A stretch of 64,000 bases of DNA from Flavobacterium pisciphilum (GTDB lineage: Bacteria; Bacteroidota; Bacteroidia; Flavobacteriales; Flavobacteriaceae), in NCBI RefSeq assembly GCF_020905345.1, contig NZ_JAJJMO010000001.1, positions 4,030,001-4,094,000 on the forward strand. The letters are read 5' to 3'. The notes below the pieces were generated by a model. It was not told the DNA's origin and ran no database searches. It saw nothing but the letters and a program-made list of their open reading frames with translations. This document shows, piece by piece, positions 55,780-64,000 of the stretch. A program made the translations under genes and the position numbers. How positions within the stretch are numbered: position 1 is the first letter of the stretch; each line of letters opens with the position of its first letter.

Positions 55780-57744
55780 ATGAGAATTCTCTTTTTAATT
55801 TATCTTTTAGTACTTCCCACACTATTGTTTTCTCAGGCAAAAGTCAATAATAAAAGTAATTTAGACATGAGTGGTGAGCACCGTGGGCTTAATGATACAA
55901 TCAAAGCAAAAAAGAAAGTTGCAAGGATTGATCAGTATAGATATATAACACTTGAGCGTGATACAACATATGTTGATACATCACTTACAATTCAAAAAGA
56001 ATACAGTCATAATTATTTGCGAAAAGATAATTTCGGATTATTGCCATTTTCTAATGTTGGTCAAACATACAATACGCTTCAATATAGCTTAACCAATTTT
56101 ACTCCATATCCAGAAATGGGTTTTAAAGCAAAGCATTTTAATTTTATAGAAGCGAATCAGGTTCAGTATTATTCTGTTGCAACACCATTAACCGAATTGT
56201 TTTTTAAATCTACAATCAACAAAGGGCAATTGCTTGATTCGTTTATAACGTTGAACATGACAGAGCGATTTAATGTTTCTGCAGAATATAAAGGATTGCG
56301 ATCAGAAGGAAATTATATAAATCAATTGTCAAGTACTGGGAATTTTAAATTGACAGCAAGTTATAGAACAAAAAAAGGGCAATACTATATTAATGGACAT
56401 TATACCTATCAAGATATTTCTAATGAAGAAAATGGAGGGATAACTTCGCCTGGGGATTTTGAAAGTGGTGATCCAGATTTTAAAAACCGACAACGATTAG
56501 AGGTGTATTTGACCGATGCAAAATCATTTTTAAAAGGAAAGCGATTGTTTTTTGATCATGCATATAGGGTAAATCCAACAGAAGGGAATAATAATTTGTA
56601 TGTAACGCATCAATTTAATTATGAGAATAAATTTTTTGAATACTATCAACCTACAGTTTTTTCAACAATTGGAGGAAGAAGTGTTTTTAGATTTGGAGAT
56701 TCCTATGTAACAAGTAATATCAATGATCAGGCACATTATAATAAAATGTATAATAAGGCTGGAATAGCTTACGAGAATATATTATTAGGGAAATTTCAAT
56801 TTTTCATAGATGATTTTAGAAGCAATTCGTACTATAGTAGAGTTTTAATTTTTGATAATGGGGTAATCATTCCTAGTTCATTAAGTCAAGATATTAACAG
56901 TTTTGGAGGGCAATATGAATATCAAAAAAACAAATGGAATGGAAGGTTTTTATATTCAAGATCAATAACAAATCAATCGCTCTCAAATTTAGAAGCAAAG
57001 TTGAAGCATGATTTCAGTGATAAAATTAAACTTTCATTTGAGTATCAAAATATAAACAAGTTGCCTAATAATAACTATAATTTGTACCAAAGTAGTTATG
57101 TAGAATACAACTGGACTAATAAATTTAAAAACGAAAAAATAAACTCACTAAGTGCAAGCGCAGCTACACCATGGGTTAATATGTCATTTCAATATACAAT
57201 CTTAAATGATCATATGTATTTTGCAGATCAATCAACACCAAAAGAAGCTATCTCAGGTACTCAAATTGTAAAGCCAGTACAATATAGTGGTACAATTAAT
57301 TATCTAGAAGTAAAAGCAAGTAAAGAATTTAAATTTGGACGCTTTGCATTAGATAATACGATTTTATATCAAAAAGTAGAACAAGCAGATGCTATTTTGA
57401 ATGTGCCAGAAATTGTGACAAGAAATACGATTTATTACACAAATTATTTCTTTAAAAAAGCACTTTTTTTACAAACGGGAATTGTATTTAATTACTTCAC
57501 TAGTTATTATGGTAATGATTATAATCCTGTAATAGGAGAGTTTTTTGTTCAAAATAAGAAAGAAATCGGAAATTATCCGAACTTTGACTTTTTTATAAAT
57601 GCAAGAATTAGACAAACAAGAATCTTTTTAAAAGCAGAGCATTTTAATTCGTCATTTTCAGGTAGTAATTACTATTCAGCACCTAATAATCCCTATCGTG
57701 ATTTTGTTATCCGATTTGGTTTAACTTGGAATTTCTTCCAATAA
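55780..57744 (+). CDS. Putative porin (Porin_10 family)
   Basis: 654 residues. Signal peptide MRILFLIYLLVLPTLLFSQ. Followed by a soluble stretch with the RIDQYRYITLERDTTYVDTS segment and DNFGLLPFSNVGQTYNTLQY, both typical of the Bacteroidota Porin_10 family, and then many beta strands ending FVIRFGLTWNFF. It should form an outer-membrane channel; substrate unknown. It precedes the cystathionine beta-synthase gene by 52 bases, so the two might share a transcript. Confidence 0.85.
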   Translation: MRILFLIYLLVLPTLLFSQAKVNNKSNLDMSGEHRGLNDTIKAKKKVARIDQYRYITLERDTTYVDTSLTIQKEYSHNYLRKDNFGLLPFSNVGQTYNTLQYSLTNFTPYPEMGFKAKHFNFIEANQVQYYSVATPLTELFFKSTINKGQLLDSFITLNMTERFNVSAEYKGLRSEGNYINQLSSTGNFKLTASYRTKKGQYYINGHYTYQDISNEENGGITSPGDFESGDPDFKNRQRLEVYLTDAKSFLKGKRLFFDHAYRVNPTEGNNNLYVTHQFNYENKFFEYYQPTVFSTIGGRSVFRFGDSYVTSNINDQAHYNKMYNKAGIAYENILLGKFQFFIDDFRSNSYYSRVLIFDNGVIIPSSLSQDINSFGGQYEYQKNKWNGRFLYSRSITNQSLSNLEAKLKHDFSDKIKLSFEYQNINKLPNNNYNLYQSSYVEYNWTNKFKNEKINSLSASAATPWVNMSFQYTILNDHMYFADQSTPKEAISGTQIVKPVQYSGTINYLEVKASKEFKFGRFALDNTILYQKVEQADAILNVPEIVTRNTIYYTNYFFKKALFLQTGIVFNYFTSYYGNDYNPVIGEFFVQNKKEIGNYPNFDFFINARIRQTRIFLKAEHFNSSFSGSNYYSAPNNPYRDFVIRFGLTWNFFQ

Positions 57745-57796
57745 AATTAATTAATAATAATGGGAATCAGACCGTATAATTTCCAAACTTAATATA

Positions 57797-59158
57797 ATGA
57801 ATTACTCAAAAAATATTTTAGAAACAATTGGCAATACGCCATTAGTAAAATTGAATAAAATCGTTGCTGAAATTGACGCATTGGTTTTAGCAAAAGTAGA
57901 AACTTTTAATCCAGGAAATTCTGTAAAGGATAGAATGGCAGTAAAAATGGTAGAAGATGCTGAAGCAGATGGACGTTTAAAACCAGGTGGAACTATTATC
58001 GAGGGAACCTCTGGTAATACAGGAATGGGATTGGCATTGGTTGCGATTATAAAAGGATACAAACTTATTTGTGTAATTTCGGATAAGCAATCAAAAGAAA
58101 AAATGGATATTTTGCGTGCAGTAGGCGCAAAGGTGGTAGTTTGCCCAACAGATGTTGAGCCAACAGATCCTCGCTCATATTATTCAGTTTCGAAAAGATT
58201 AGCAGAGGAAACTCCAAATTCATGGTATGTAAATCAATATGATAATCCATCTAATGCATTAGCACATTACGAGCAAACAGGTCCAGAAATATGGGAACAG
58301 ACTGATGGTAAAATAACACATTTTGTAGTAGGAGTAGGTACAGGTGGAACAATATCTGGAGTTGCAAAATACTTAAAAGAGAAAAATCCTAATATTAAAA
58401 TTTGGGGAATAGATACTTATGGATCAGTTTTTAAAAAGTACCATGAAACAGGTATTTTTGATGAGAATGAAATTTATTCATATATCACTGAAGGAATTGG
58501 AGAAGATATTTTACCTGAAAACGTTGATTTTTCATTGATAGATGGATTTACAAAAGTAACAGACAAGGATGCTGCTGTTTATACTAGAAAGATTGCACTT
58601 GAAGAAGGTATTTTTGTAGGGAACTCTGCAGGAGCTTGTATAAAAGGATTGTTGCAACTAAAAGAACATTTTACTAAAGATGATGTAGTAGTAGTTCTTT
58701 TCCATGATTCAGGAAGCCGTTATGTAGGTAAAATGTTTAATGACGATTGGATGCGTGAACGTGGTTTTCTAGAAGAGAACATTACCAAAGCAGAAGATGT
58801 AATAAAAGATCATATCGACAAACAATTAATTGTTGTGCGTACTGAAGAATTGGTTTCGCATGCTATTGAAAGAATGCGTAAATATAAAATCTCGCAAATT
58901 CCAGTGGTAGATATTACAGGATTTGTAGGTTCTGTTGACGAAACAGATTTGTTTAGAAGCTATGTAGCAGACAAAAATGTAGCCGAAAAACCAATTAAAG
59001 AAGTGATGGGTAAACCTTTTCCTATTGTGAAATTAGGGACACCAATAGAAGAAGTTTCAAAACTTTTTACAAAAGAAAACGATGCCGTTTTGGTAGATCT
59101 AGGAAACGGAAATCATCATATCATAACAAAATACGATATTATTGGTTCGATAAAATAA
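57797..59158 (+). CDS. Cystathionine beta-synthase (PLP domain plus CBS pair)
   Basis: 453 residues. PLP fold-II domain with Lys44 in NPGNSVKDRMA, phosphate loop EGTSGNTGMG and VGVGTGGTISG, then two CBS domains (about 330-453, with IERMRKYKISQIPVVDITG and IEEVSKLFTKENDAVLVDLGN). This layout is that of cystathionine beta-synthase, which joins serine and homocysteine; a cysteine synthase activity is also possible for such proteins in bacteria. Confidence 0.88.
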   Translation: MNYSKNILETIGNTPLVKLNKIVAEIDALVLAKVETFNPGNSVKDRMAVKMVEDAEADGRLKPGGTIIEGTSGNTGMGLALVAIIKGYKLICVISDKQSKEKMDILRAVGAKVVVCPTDVEPTDPRSYYSVSKRLAEETPNSWYVNQYDNPSNALAHYEQTGPEIWEQTDGKITHFVVGVGTGGTISGVAKYLKEKNPNIKIWGIDTYGSVFKKYHETGIFDENEIYSYITEGIGEDILPENVDFSLIDGFTKVTDKDAAVYTRKIALEEGIFVGNSAGACIKGLLQLKEHFTKDDVVVVLFHDSGSRYVGKMFNDDWMRERGFLEENITKAEDVIKDHIDKQLIVVRTEELVSHAIERMRKYKISQIPVVDITGFVGSVDETDLFRSYVADKNVAEKPIKEVMGKPFPIVKLGTPIEEVSKLFTKENDAVLVDLGNGNHHIITKYDIIGSIK

Positions 59159-59184
59159 GACAATAGTTCATAATAAATTAAATA

Positions 59185-59228
59185 GCCACAAATCTAGTGA
59201 GATAGTTCGCTGAATTTGTGGCATTTTT
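59185..59228 (+). terminator. Terminator after the cystathionine beta-synthase gene
   Basis: GCCACAAAT (59185-59193) and ATTTGTGGC (59214-59222) pair, then ATTTTTAG. Confidence 0.75.
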
Positions 59229-59249
59229 AGCTTATAAAAATATTAAAAA

Positions 59250-59732
59250 ATGACTTTTACAGCTATAGATTTTGAAACTGCTACAGGATATCATCCTTGT
59301 TCAGTGGGTATTGTTACAGTAGAGAATGGAGTAATTGTAGATGAGTTTGTTACTTTAATCAAGCCTCCTAACAATGAGTATTCGCCATTTACTATTAGGG
59401 TACATGGTATTTATCCTCGAGATACAATAAATTCGAAAACATTTGCTCAAGTGTATCCAGAAATAAAAAAACGTCTGGAAAATAGAGTTGTTGTTGCTCA
59501 TAATGAAAGTTTTGATCGTAATGTTTTAGAGAAATCAATGGCATTATGTGGTTTAAATTATAGTGATTTAAATATTGCATCGCGTTGGGAATGTACTGTT
59601 AAAATATACAAAGCGAGAGGGTTGAAACCAACGAAGTTGAGTGATTGCTGTCGCGAAATGAAAATTCAGCTCAATCATCATGAAGCATTATCAGATGCTC
59701 GAGCATGTGCTAAATTGTATTTATTGAGGTAA
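59250..59732 (+). CDS. DEDD 3'-5' exonuclease (DNA polymerase III epsilon-like)
   Basis: 160 residues. Exo I motif AIDFETATG with the acidic pair (Asp7, Glu9), Exo II VVAHNESFDRNVL and Exo III HHEALSDARACA, all expected residues present. Related to the epsilon-subunit/RNase T-type exonucleases; too short for a full replicative proofreading subunit. Cellular role undefined. Confidence 0.88.
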   Translation: MTFTAIDFETATGYHPCSVGIVTVENGVIVDEFVTLIKPPNNEYSPFTIRVHGIYPRDTINSKTFAQVYPEIKKRLENRVVVAHNESFDRNVLEKSMALCGLNYSDLNIASRWECTVKIYKARGLKPTKLSDCCREMKIQLNHHEALSDARACAKLYLLR

Positions 59733-59791
59733 TTTTCCTTCATTTTTAATTTTTTTTGAATTACTTTAGTCAATCTTTAAATGACTAAATA

Positions 59792-61063
59792 ATGAAAGAA
59801 GATTTTCTGCATTACCTATGGAAATATAAAAAGTTCGATACTTTAAATCTAAGAACTTTTAATAATGAGGAGCTTACAATTATTAATGTTGGTCAATATC
59901 TAAAACTGGCAGGGCCAGATTTTTTTAATGCTCAAATAATAATTGGAAATCAAAAATGGGCTGGAAACATCGAGATCCATTTAAAATCTTCAGATTGGTA
60001 CTTACACCATCACGAAAAAGATATAGCTTATGAGAGTGTAATTTTGCATGTTGTTTGGGAACATGATAGTGAAGTTTTTAGCCAAAATAACTCGGAAGTT
60101 CCTGTTTTGATTTTGAAAAATTATGTTTCTGAAGAAATTATTAAAAATTATAAAAGCTTAATTATTCCAAAATCTTGGATTTTTTGCGAGAAAGAAATTA
60201 AAAACATTGATAAGTTTTCATTTTTAAATTGGCAGGAACGGTTATTTTTTGAACGATTGGAACGCAAATCACAACCCATTTATGATTTGTTAGAATTAAC
60301 AAATAACGATTGGGAAGCAGTTCTGTTCTGCTTTTTGGCTAAAAATTTTGGATTAAATACAAATGGAGATTCTTTTCTTCAATTAGCGCGATCAATACCC
60401 TTTGGTGTAATTAGGAAAGAAAGTTTTGAAGTTGAAAACTTAGAAGCATTACTTTTTGGAAATGCAGGATTATTAGATGCAAATAAAGAAGATAATTATT
60501 TTAAGGATTTAAAAATTAGGTATTTTTATCTTCTACGTAAATATCAACTAGAGCGAGAACACGTGGAACCAATGCAATTTTTTAAGCACCGCCCAGATAA
60601 TTTCCCTACAATTCGCCTTTCTCAATTGGCAAATTTATATCATAAATACCAAAATTTGTTTTCAAAGCTTATCGATTTAAATACTGTTCAGGAAATTTAT
60701 GATTTGTTATTGGTTTCGGTAGCTCCATATTGGCAAAATCACTATCAGTTTGACAAAGAAAGCCCTTTTAGAGCAAAGAAAATAGCCCATTCTTTTGTCG
60801 ATTTACTTATTATAAATACAATTATCCCAATAAAATTTGCCTACGCTAAAAAGCAAGGTGGGGCTATTTCAGAGGATTTAATTGTGATTTTAAATGAAAT
60901 TAAACCTGAAAAAAACTCCATTATTGATAAGTTTAGAACATTTAAGATTAACGCTAAAAATGCTTTACAAACACAATCATTATTACAGCTGAAAAATGAA
61001 TATTGCAATAAAAATAGATGTCTTGATTGTACTGTTGGAGTGGAACTACTCAAGAGTAATTAG
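59792..61063 (+). CDS. DUF2851 family protein
   Basis: 423 residues, cytoplasmic, beginning MKEDFLHYLWKYKKFDTLNL. The N-terminal part has LKLAGPDFFNAQIIIGNQKWAGNIEIHLKSSDW followed by HHHEKDIAYESVILHVVWE, the DUF2851 signature; the C terminus carries NEYCNKNRCLDCTVG with three Cys. The family is common in Bacteroidota but has no role I know of. It lies 59 bases after the exonuclease gene. Confidence 0.85.
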   Translation: MKEDFLHYLWKYKKFDTLNLRTFNNEELTIINVGQYLKLAGPDFFNAQIIIGNQKWAGNIEIHLKSSDWYLHHHEKDIAYESVILHVVWEHDSEVFSQNNSEVPVLILKNYVSEEIIKNYKSLIIPKSWIFCEKEIKNIDKFSFLNWQERLFFERLERKSQPIYDLLELTNNDWEAVLFCFLAKNFGLNTNGDSFLQLARSIPFGVIRKESFEVENLEALLFGNAGLLDANKEDNYFKDLKIRYFYLLRKYQLEREHVEPMQFFKHRPDNFPTIRLSQLANLYHKYQNLFSKLIDLNTVQEIYDLLLVSVAPYWQNHYQFDKESPFRAKKIAHSFVDLLIINTIIPIKFAYAKKQGGAISEDLIVILNEIKPEKNSIIDKFRTFKINAKNALQTQSLLQLKNEYCNKNRCLDCTVGVELLKSN

Positions 61064-61075
61064 AGAAATTGTGAA

Positions 61076-61104
61076 TTGTAGAATAAGATGATGGGTTATT
61101 TTTG
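61076..61104 (+). promoter_or_regulatory. Promoter of the PspC-like gene
   Basis: TTG (61076-61078), 18-base spacer, TATTTTTG (61097-61104); a second TATTTTTG follows directly. This matches the Bacteroidota consensus, 28 bases before the start codon. Confidence 0.65.
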
Positions 61105-61131
61105 TATTTTTGCTCATTATCTTAAGTATAT

Positions 61132-61359
61132 ATGTCAGCAATTATCAAACTTAAATTCTTTTTTGAAAAATACGGTTTTCACGTTTCTTCTAGGTTGGCC
61201 GACAGATTAGGAATGCGTGTTACAAGTGTTCGTTTATTCTTTATATATATATCTTTTGTTACTGCTGGACTTTGGTTTGGAGTATATTTAACATTAGCAT
61301 TCTGGATTAGATTAAAAGATTTAGTTCGAGCTAAAAGGACTTCCGTTTTTGATTTATAA
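61132..61359 (+). CDS. PspC domain protein (small membrane protein)
   Basis: 75 residues. RLADRLGMRVTSVRLFFIYISFVTAGLWFGVYLTLAFWIRLKD holds the PspC pattern: a short cytoplasmic helix followed by a single membrane segment with the conserved G.WFG.YL. PspC-type proteins respond to envelope stress in enteric bacteria; the role here is not known. Confidence 0.82.
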   Translation: MSAIIKLKFFFEKYGFHVSSRLADRLGMRVTSVRLFFIYISFVTAGLWFGVYLTLAFWIRLKDLVRAKRTSVFDL

Positions 61360-61374
61360 TTCATTTTATTCCAT

Positions 61375-61425
61375 AAAAAAAAGGGATAATAAAGTAACTG
61401 ATACTTTATTATCCCTTTTTAATAT
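61375..61425. terminator. Bidirectional terminator between PspC and permease genes
   Basis: GGGATAATAAAGTA and TACTTTATTATCCC form a 14-bp stem with five-base loop, with A tract on the left and T tract on the right; flanking genes converge. Confidence 0.9.
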
Positions 61426-61434
61426 TGAGATATA

Positions 61435-62886
61435 TTATTTATTTGGATTGTTTAATTTACTGTTTTTCTTACCGTAGGTAAAGTAAATAAGAACACCTAG
61501 TGCCATCCATATTACTAGTCTTACCCAACTTTCGTTTGGTAGAGCATACATTAATGCTAAACAAATTACAATTCCAGCAATAGGAACAAAAGGAACTAAT
61601 GGAGTTCTGAAAGATCTTGGAGCATCTGGCATTCTTTTACGCATTACCATAACACCAATACATACTAACACAAACGCTAATAGGGTACCAATACTAACCA
61701 TATGACCTAAATCACTTACAGGAACGAATCCAGCAAATAGACTTACAAATATTAAAAAGAACACGTTAGTTTTCCAAGGAGTACGGAATTTAGGGTGGAT
61801 TTCGCTAAAGAATTTAGGTAGTAATCCGTCTTTACTCATCGTGTAGAATACACGGCTTTGTCCCATTAGCATTACTAGAATTACCGATGTGTAACCCGCT
61901 AAAATCGCAACAATCAAGCCAGTTTGTAAAAATGAATATCCAGTTTTAGCAAAAGCAGTTGCTGCAGGTTTTGCATCGCCAGCAAACTCGTAATAAGGTA
62001 CAAGGCCAGTCATTACGTGGGCAAATAAAACATATAAGATAGTACAGATTATTAAAGAACCTAAGATACCAATTGGCATTCCTTTTTGTGGGTTCTTTGC
62101 TTCTTGTGCAGCTGTAGATACAGCGTCAAAACCAATGAAGGCAAAAAATACAGTTCCAGCTCCGGCTGCGATACCAGACCAGCCAAACTCACCAAAAACT
62201 CCCGTATTTTTAGGAATATATGGAGTGTAGTTTGCCGTGTCAATATGACTCCATCCTAGTACTATGAAGACAATTACAACAGTAACTTTTAAAACAACTA
62301 AGAAATTGTTTATAGATGCAGACTCTCTAGTACCTCTTATTAATAATAAAGAAAGCAACGAAACGATAACAATAGCAGGAAGGTTGATTATACCACCTTC
62401 TATGATGGTTCCATCACTTAATTTTAATGTTTCCCAAGGAGAACAAATTAAATTATGAGGCAGATGGATATTGTATTTATTAAGCAATTCGAGTAAATAA
62501 CGGGACCAACTTACACCGACTGTTGCGGCTCCTAATGCATATTCTAAAACTAAATCCCATCCAATTATCCAAGCCATAAACTCACCCATTGTTGCATAGG
62601 AGTAGGTATAGGCACTACCTGCAACCGGTATCATGGAAGCAAACTCAGCATAGCAAAGACCAGCAAAAGCACATCCAATTGCAGCAAGAATAAAAGATAA
62701 TGTAACTGCGGGTCCAGCGTGTTCAGCTGCAGCAATTCCTGTTAATGAAAATAATCCGGCTCCAATAATGGCACCCACTCCAAGTGCTACTAAGGAGCGA
62801 GAAGATAAAGTTCTTTTTAGGCCTCTTTCAGACTCGGAAGCTTCATCAAGCAATACCGATAGTGGTTTAGTTTTCCAAATTGACAT
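61435..62886 (-). CDS. APC-family amino acid permease
   Basis: 483 residues, about 12-13 membrane segments. The start reads MSIWKTKPLSVLLDEASESE, followed by LVALGVGAIIGAGLFSLTG, the conserved first helix of cationic amino acid transporter/YhdG-type APC proteins. FFAFIGFDAVSTAAQEAKNPQKGMP in the sixth-helix region is also characteristic. Imports amino acids using an ion gradient; specificity is not readable here. Confidence 0.9.
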   Translation of the reverse strand: MSIWKTKPLSVLLDEASESERGLKRTLSSRSLVALGVGAIIGAGLFSLTGIAAAEHAGPAVTLSFILAAIGCAFAGLCYAEFASMIPVAGSAYTYSYATMGEFMAWIIGWDLVLEYALGAATVGVSWSRYLLELLNKYNIHLPHNLICSPWETLKLSDGTIIEGGIINLPAIVIVSLLSLLLIRGTRESASINNFLVVLKVTVVIVFIVLGWSHIDTANYTPYIPKNTGVFGEFGWSGIAAGAGTVFFAFIGFDAVSTAAQEAKNPQKGMPIGILGSLIICTILYVLFAHVMTGLVPYYEFAGDAKPAATAFAKTGYSFLQTGLIVAILAGYTSVILVMLMGQSRVFYTMSKDGLLPKFFSEIHPKFRTPWKTNVFFLIFVSLFAGFVPVSDLGHMVSIGTLLAFVLVCIGVMVMRKRMPDAPRSFRTPLVPFVPIAGIVICLALMYALPNESWVRLVIWMALGVLIYFTYGKKNSKLNNPNK

Positions 62887-63132
62887 ATATTATTTTGGTT
62901 AATTGTTATTAAGCTTCAAATGTATTCTTTTTTGTAAAAAATAAAAACAATATGTGCATTTTATGTTGTGAAATAATTAAAATTCTACGAAATTCTTTAC
63001 TAATCGATTATTTTATACTGCAAGGTATTTAAATAATTTTATACTTCGCAAGCTAATTTTAAATATTTTCTTACAAAAAATGATATTTTTTGGTTTAATT
63101 TACAACTTCAAGTTAAAAGTTTTTAATCAAAG

Positions 63133-64000
63133 ATGAATTTCAGAATAATTACCTCTTATTTTAAATTTAGTAGAGAACAGCGAATTGGTATTGTTTTTCT
63201 TTTTGCAATAATAATTGTTTTACAGTTGGTTTATTTTTTTGCTGATTTTGGTTCGTCACCACAATTTTTTCCTGAGAAAGAAAAGTGGATGTCTTTGCAA
63301 AGAGAAATAGATTCGATTAAAATTGAAAATGATAATAAGGGAGAAAAAAAATACCTGTTCAATCCAAATTTCATTACAGATTATAAAGGATATAAATTAG
63401 GAATGACGGTAGAGCAAATTGATCGATTATTGGTTTTTAGAAAAGAGAATAAATATGTCAATTCTGCTAAAGAGTTCCAGATGGTAACTAAAATTTCAGA
63501 TTCTTTGTTGGATATGATGACTCCTTATTTTAAATTCCCTAGTTGGGTAGGCAATAAGAAAGAAGTGAAGAAGTATGAAAATCACTCTAATCAGAAGATA
63601 TTCATTAAAAAAGAGAGATATGTAGTAATGGATATTAACAGAGCAACTCAAGAAGATTTAATTAAAGTTTCTGGAGTAGGAGATATTCTTTCTTTAAGAA
63701 TTTTAAAGCAAAAAGAAAGCTTAGGCTATTTTGTTTCGATGGAGCAGCTTAAAGAGGTGTGGGGACTTTCGCCTGAGGTTCTTTCGAATTTAAATAACCA
63801 TTTTGAAATTTCGGAACTTACTTATTTTAAAAAAATAGCTATAAACGATGCTTCATTAAAAGAGTTGTCAAGCTTTCCTTATTTCCGATATACATTGGCA
63901 AAACAAATTATTACTTATCGAAGTATGAATGGAAATATAAACAATATTGAGGATTTGATAAAAATTAAGGGCTTTCCTGTTGAAAAAGCAAAAATAATTG
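63133..64000 (+). CDS. Helix-hairpin-helix (ComEA-like) protein, 3' end outside window
   Basis: Starts at ATG 63133 with MNFRIITSYFKFSREQRIGI and one membrane segment (IVFLFAIIIVLQLVYFFADF). Repeated helix-hairpin-helix units follow: DINRATQEDLIKVSGVGDIL (about residue 170) and INDASLKELSSFPYFRYTLA, with a third INNIEDLIKIKGFPVEKAK near the window end. Such repeats bind DNA non-specifically, as in ComEA uptake proteins. The frame is open to base 64000; at least 289 residues are visible. Confidence 0.85.
   Translation, partial: MNFRIITSYFKFSREQRIGIVFLFAIIIVLQLVYFFADFGSSPQFFPEKEKWMSLQREIDSIKIENDNKGEKKYLFNPNFITDYKGYKLGMTVEQIDRLLVFRKENKYVNSAKEFQMVTKISDSLLDMMTPYFKFPSWVGNKKEVKKYENHSNQKIFIKKERYVVMDINRATQEDLIKVSGVGDILSLRILKQKESLGYFVSMEQLKEVWGLSPEVLSNLNNHFEISELTYFKKIAINDASLKELSSFPYFRYTLAKQIITYRSMNGNINNIEDLIKIKGFPVEKAKII

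Overview
This window looks like chromosomal DNA from a Flavobacterium-type member of the Bacteroidota. It is strongly AT-rich, genes start mostly with ATG and end mostly with TAA, and several intergenic regions carry the Bacteroidota promoter pattern (TTG or TTTG, 18-23 bases, then TAnnTTTG). The gene content fits: SusC/SusD pairs, TamL, a long-form phenylalanine hydroxylase, a Porin_10 protein, DUF2851, DUF5522, and lipoproteins with a Cys-containing lipobox. No phage, insertion sequence, CRISPR array, rRNA or tRNA gene was recognised. The sequence reads mostly as core chromosome with a few accessory islands.

Layout. 0-4.3 kb: 3' part of a TamL-like outer-membrane assembly gene, a possible small gene, a luciferase-like oxidoreductase and a DUF4230 protein. 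4.3-8.1 kb (minus): phenylalanine hydroxylase with a truncated haemoglobin, then ilvA preceded by a complete-looking transcription attenuator with an Ile-rich 18-residue leader peptide. 8.1-11.2 kb (minus): a DUF4136 lipoprotein, urocanate hydratase with an unusual palindrome/repeat region upstream, and a small Cys-rich DUF5522 gene. 11.3-14.8 kb (plus): a likely co-transcribed run of a small membrane protein with an HEKIH motif, a D-cysteine desulfhydrase/ACC deaminase-like enzyme, a glucosaminidase-LysM lipoprotein and hemL. 14.9-17.9 kb: a large HExxH metalloprotease and a Spy-like periplasmic protein.

18-21.7 kb is the most interesting accessory block. It holds a small Cys-motif protein, an MbnP-like lipoprotein, an MbnH/MauG-like di-haem lipoprotein and a putative outer-membrane protein with a CDACGC motif. 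This looks like a metal (probably copper) handling cassette. The di-haem gene is bracketed by two copies, in opposite orientation, of a structured intergenic element. 21.7-26.2 kb: two proteins of unknown role, a secreted glycerophosphodiesterase, a D-lactate-type dehydrogenase and a lipoprotein. 26.2-28.0 kb: lysS with a near-consensus promoter. 28.1-28.7 kb: a tandem array of roughly 230-bp repeats. 28.8-31.1 kb: three paralogous lipoproteins in tandem, followed by lipB.

31.9-37.0 kb (minus): proline dehydrogenase, an AraC regulator next to a metallo-beta-lactamase-fold hydrolase, a frameshifted membrane-protein gene, DUF3861 and rnhB. 37.3-55.6 kb (plus): three SusC/SusD TonB-dependent uptake loci, with an S9 prolyl-oligopeptidase-type peptidase between the first and second. 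No glycoside hydrolase is seen, so peptide uptake is a reasonable but unproven guess. The first two loci share promoter-region sequence and the N-terminal part of SusC, which suggests duplication. 55.8-64 kb: a Porin_10 protein, cystathionine beta-synthase, a DEDD exonuclease, DUF2851, PspC, an APC amino-acid permease (minus) and the 5' part of a helix-hairpin-helix protein gene that runs off the window.
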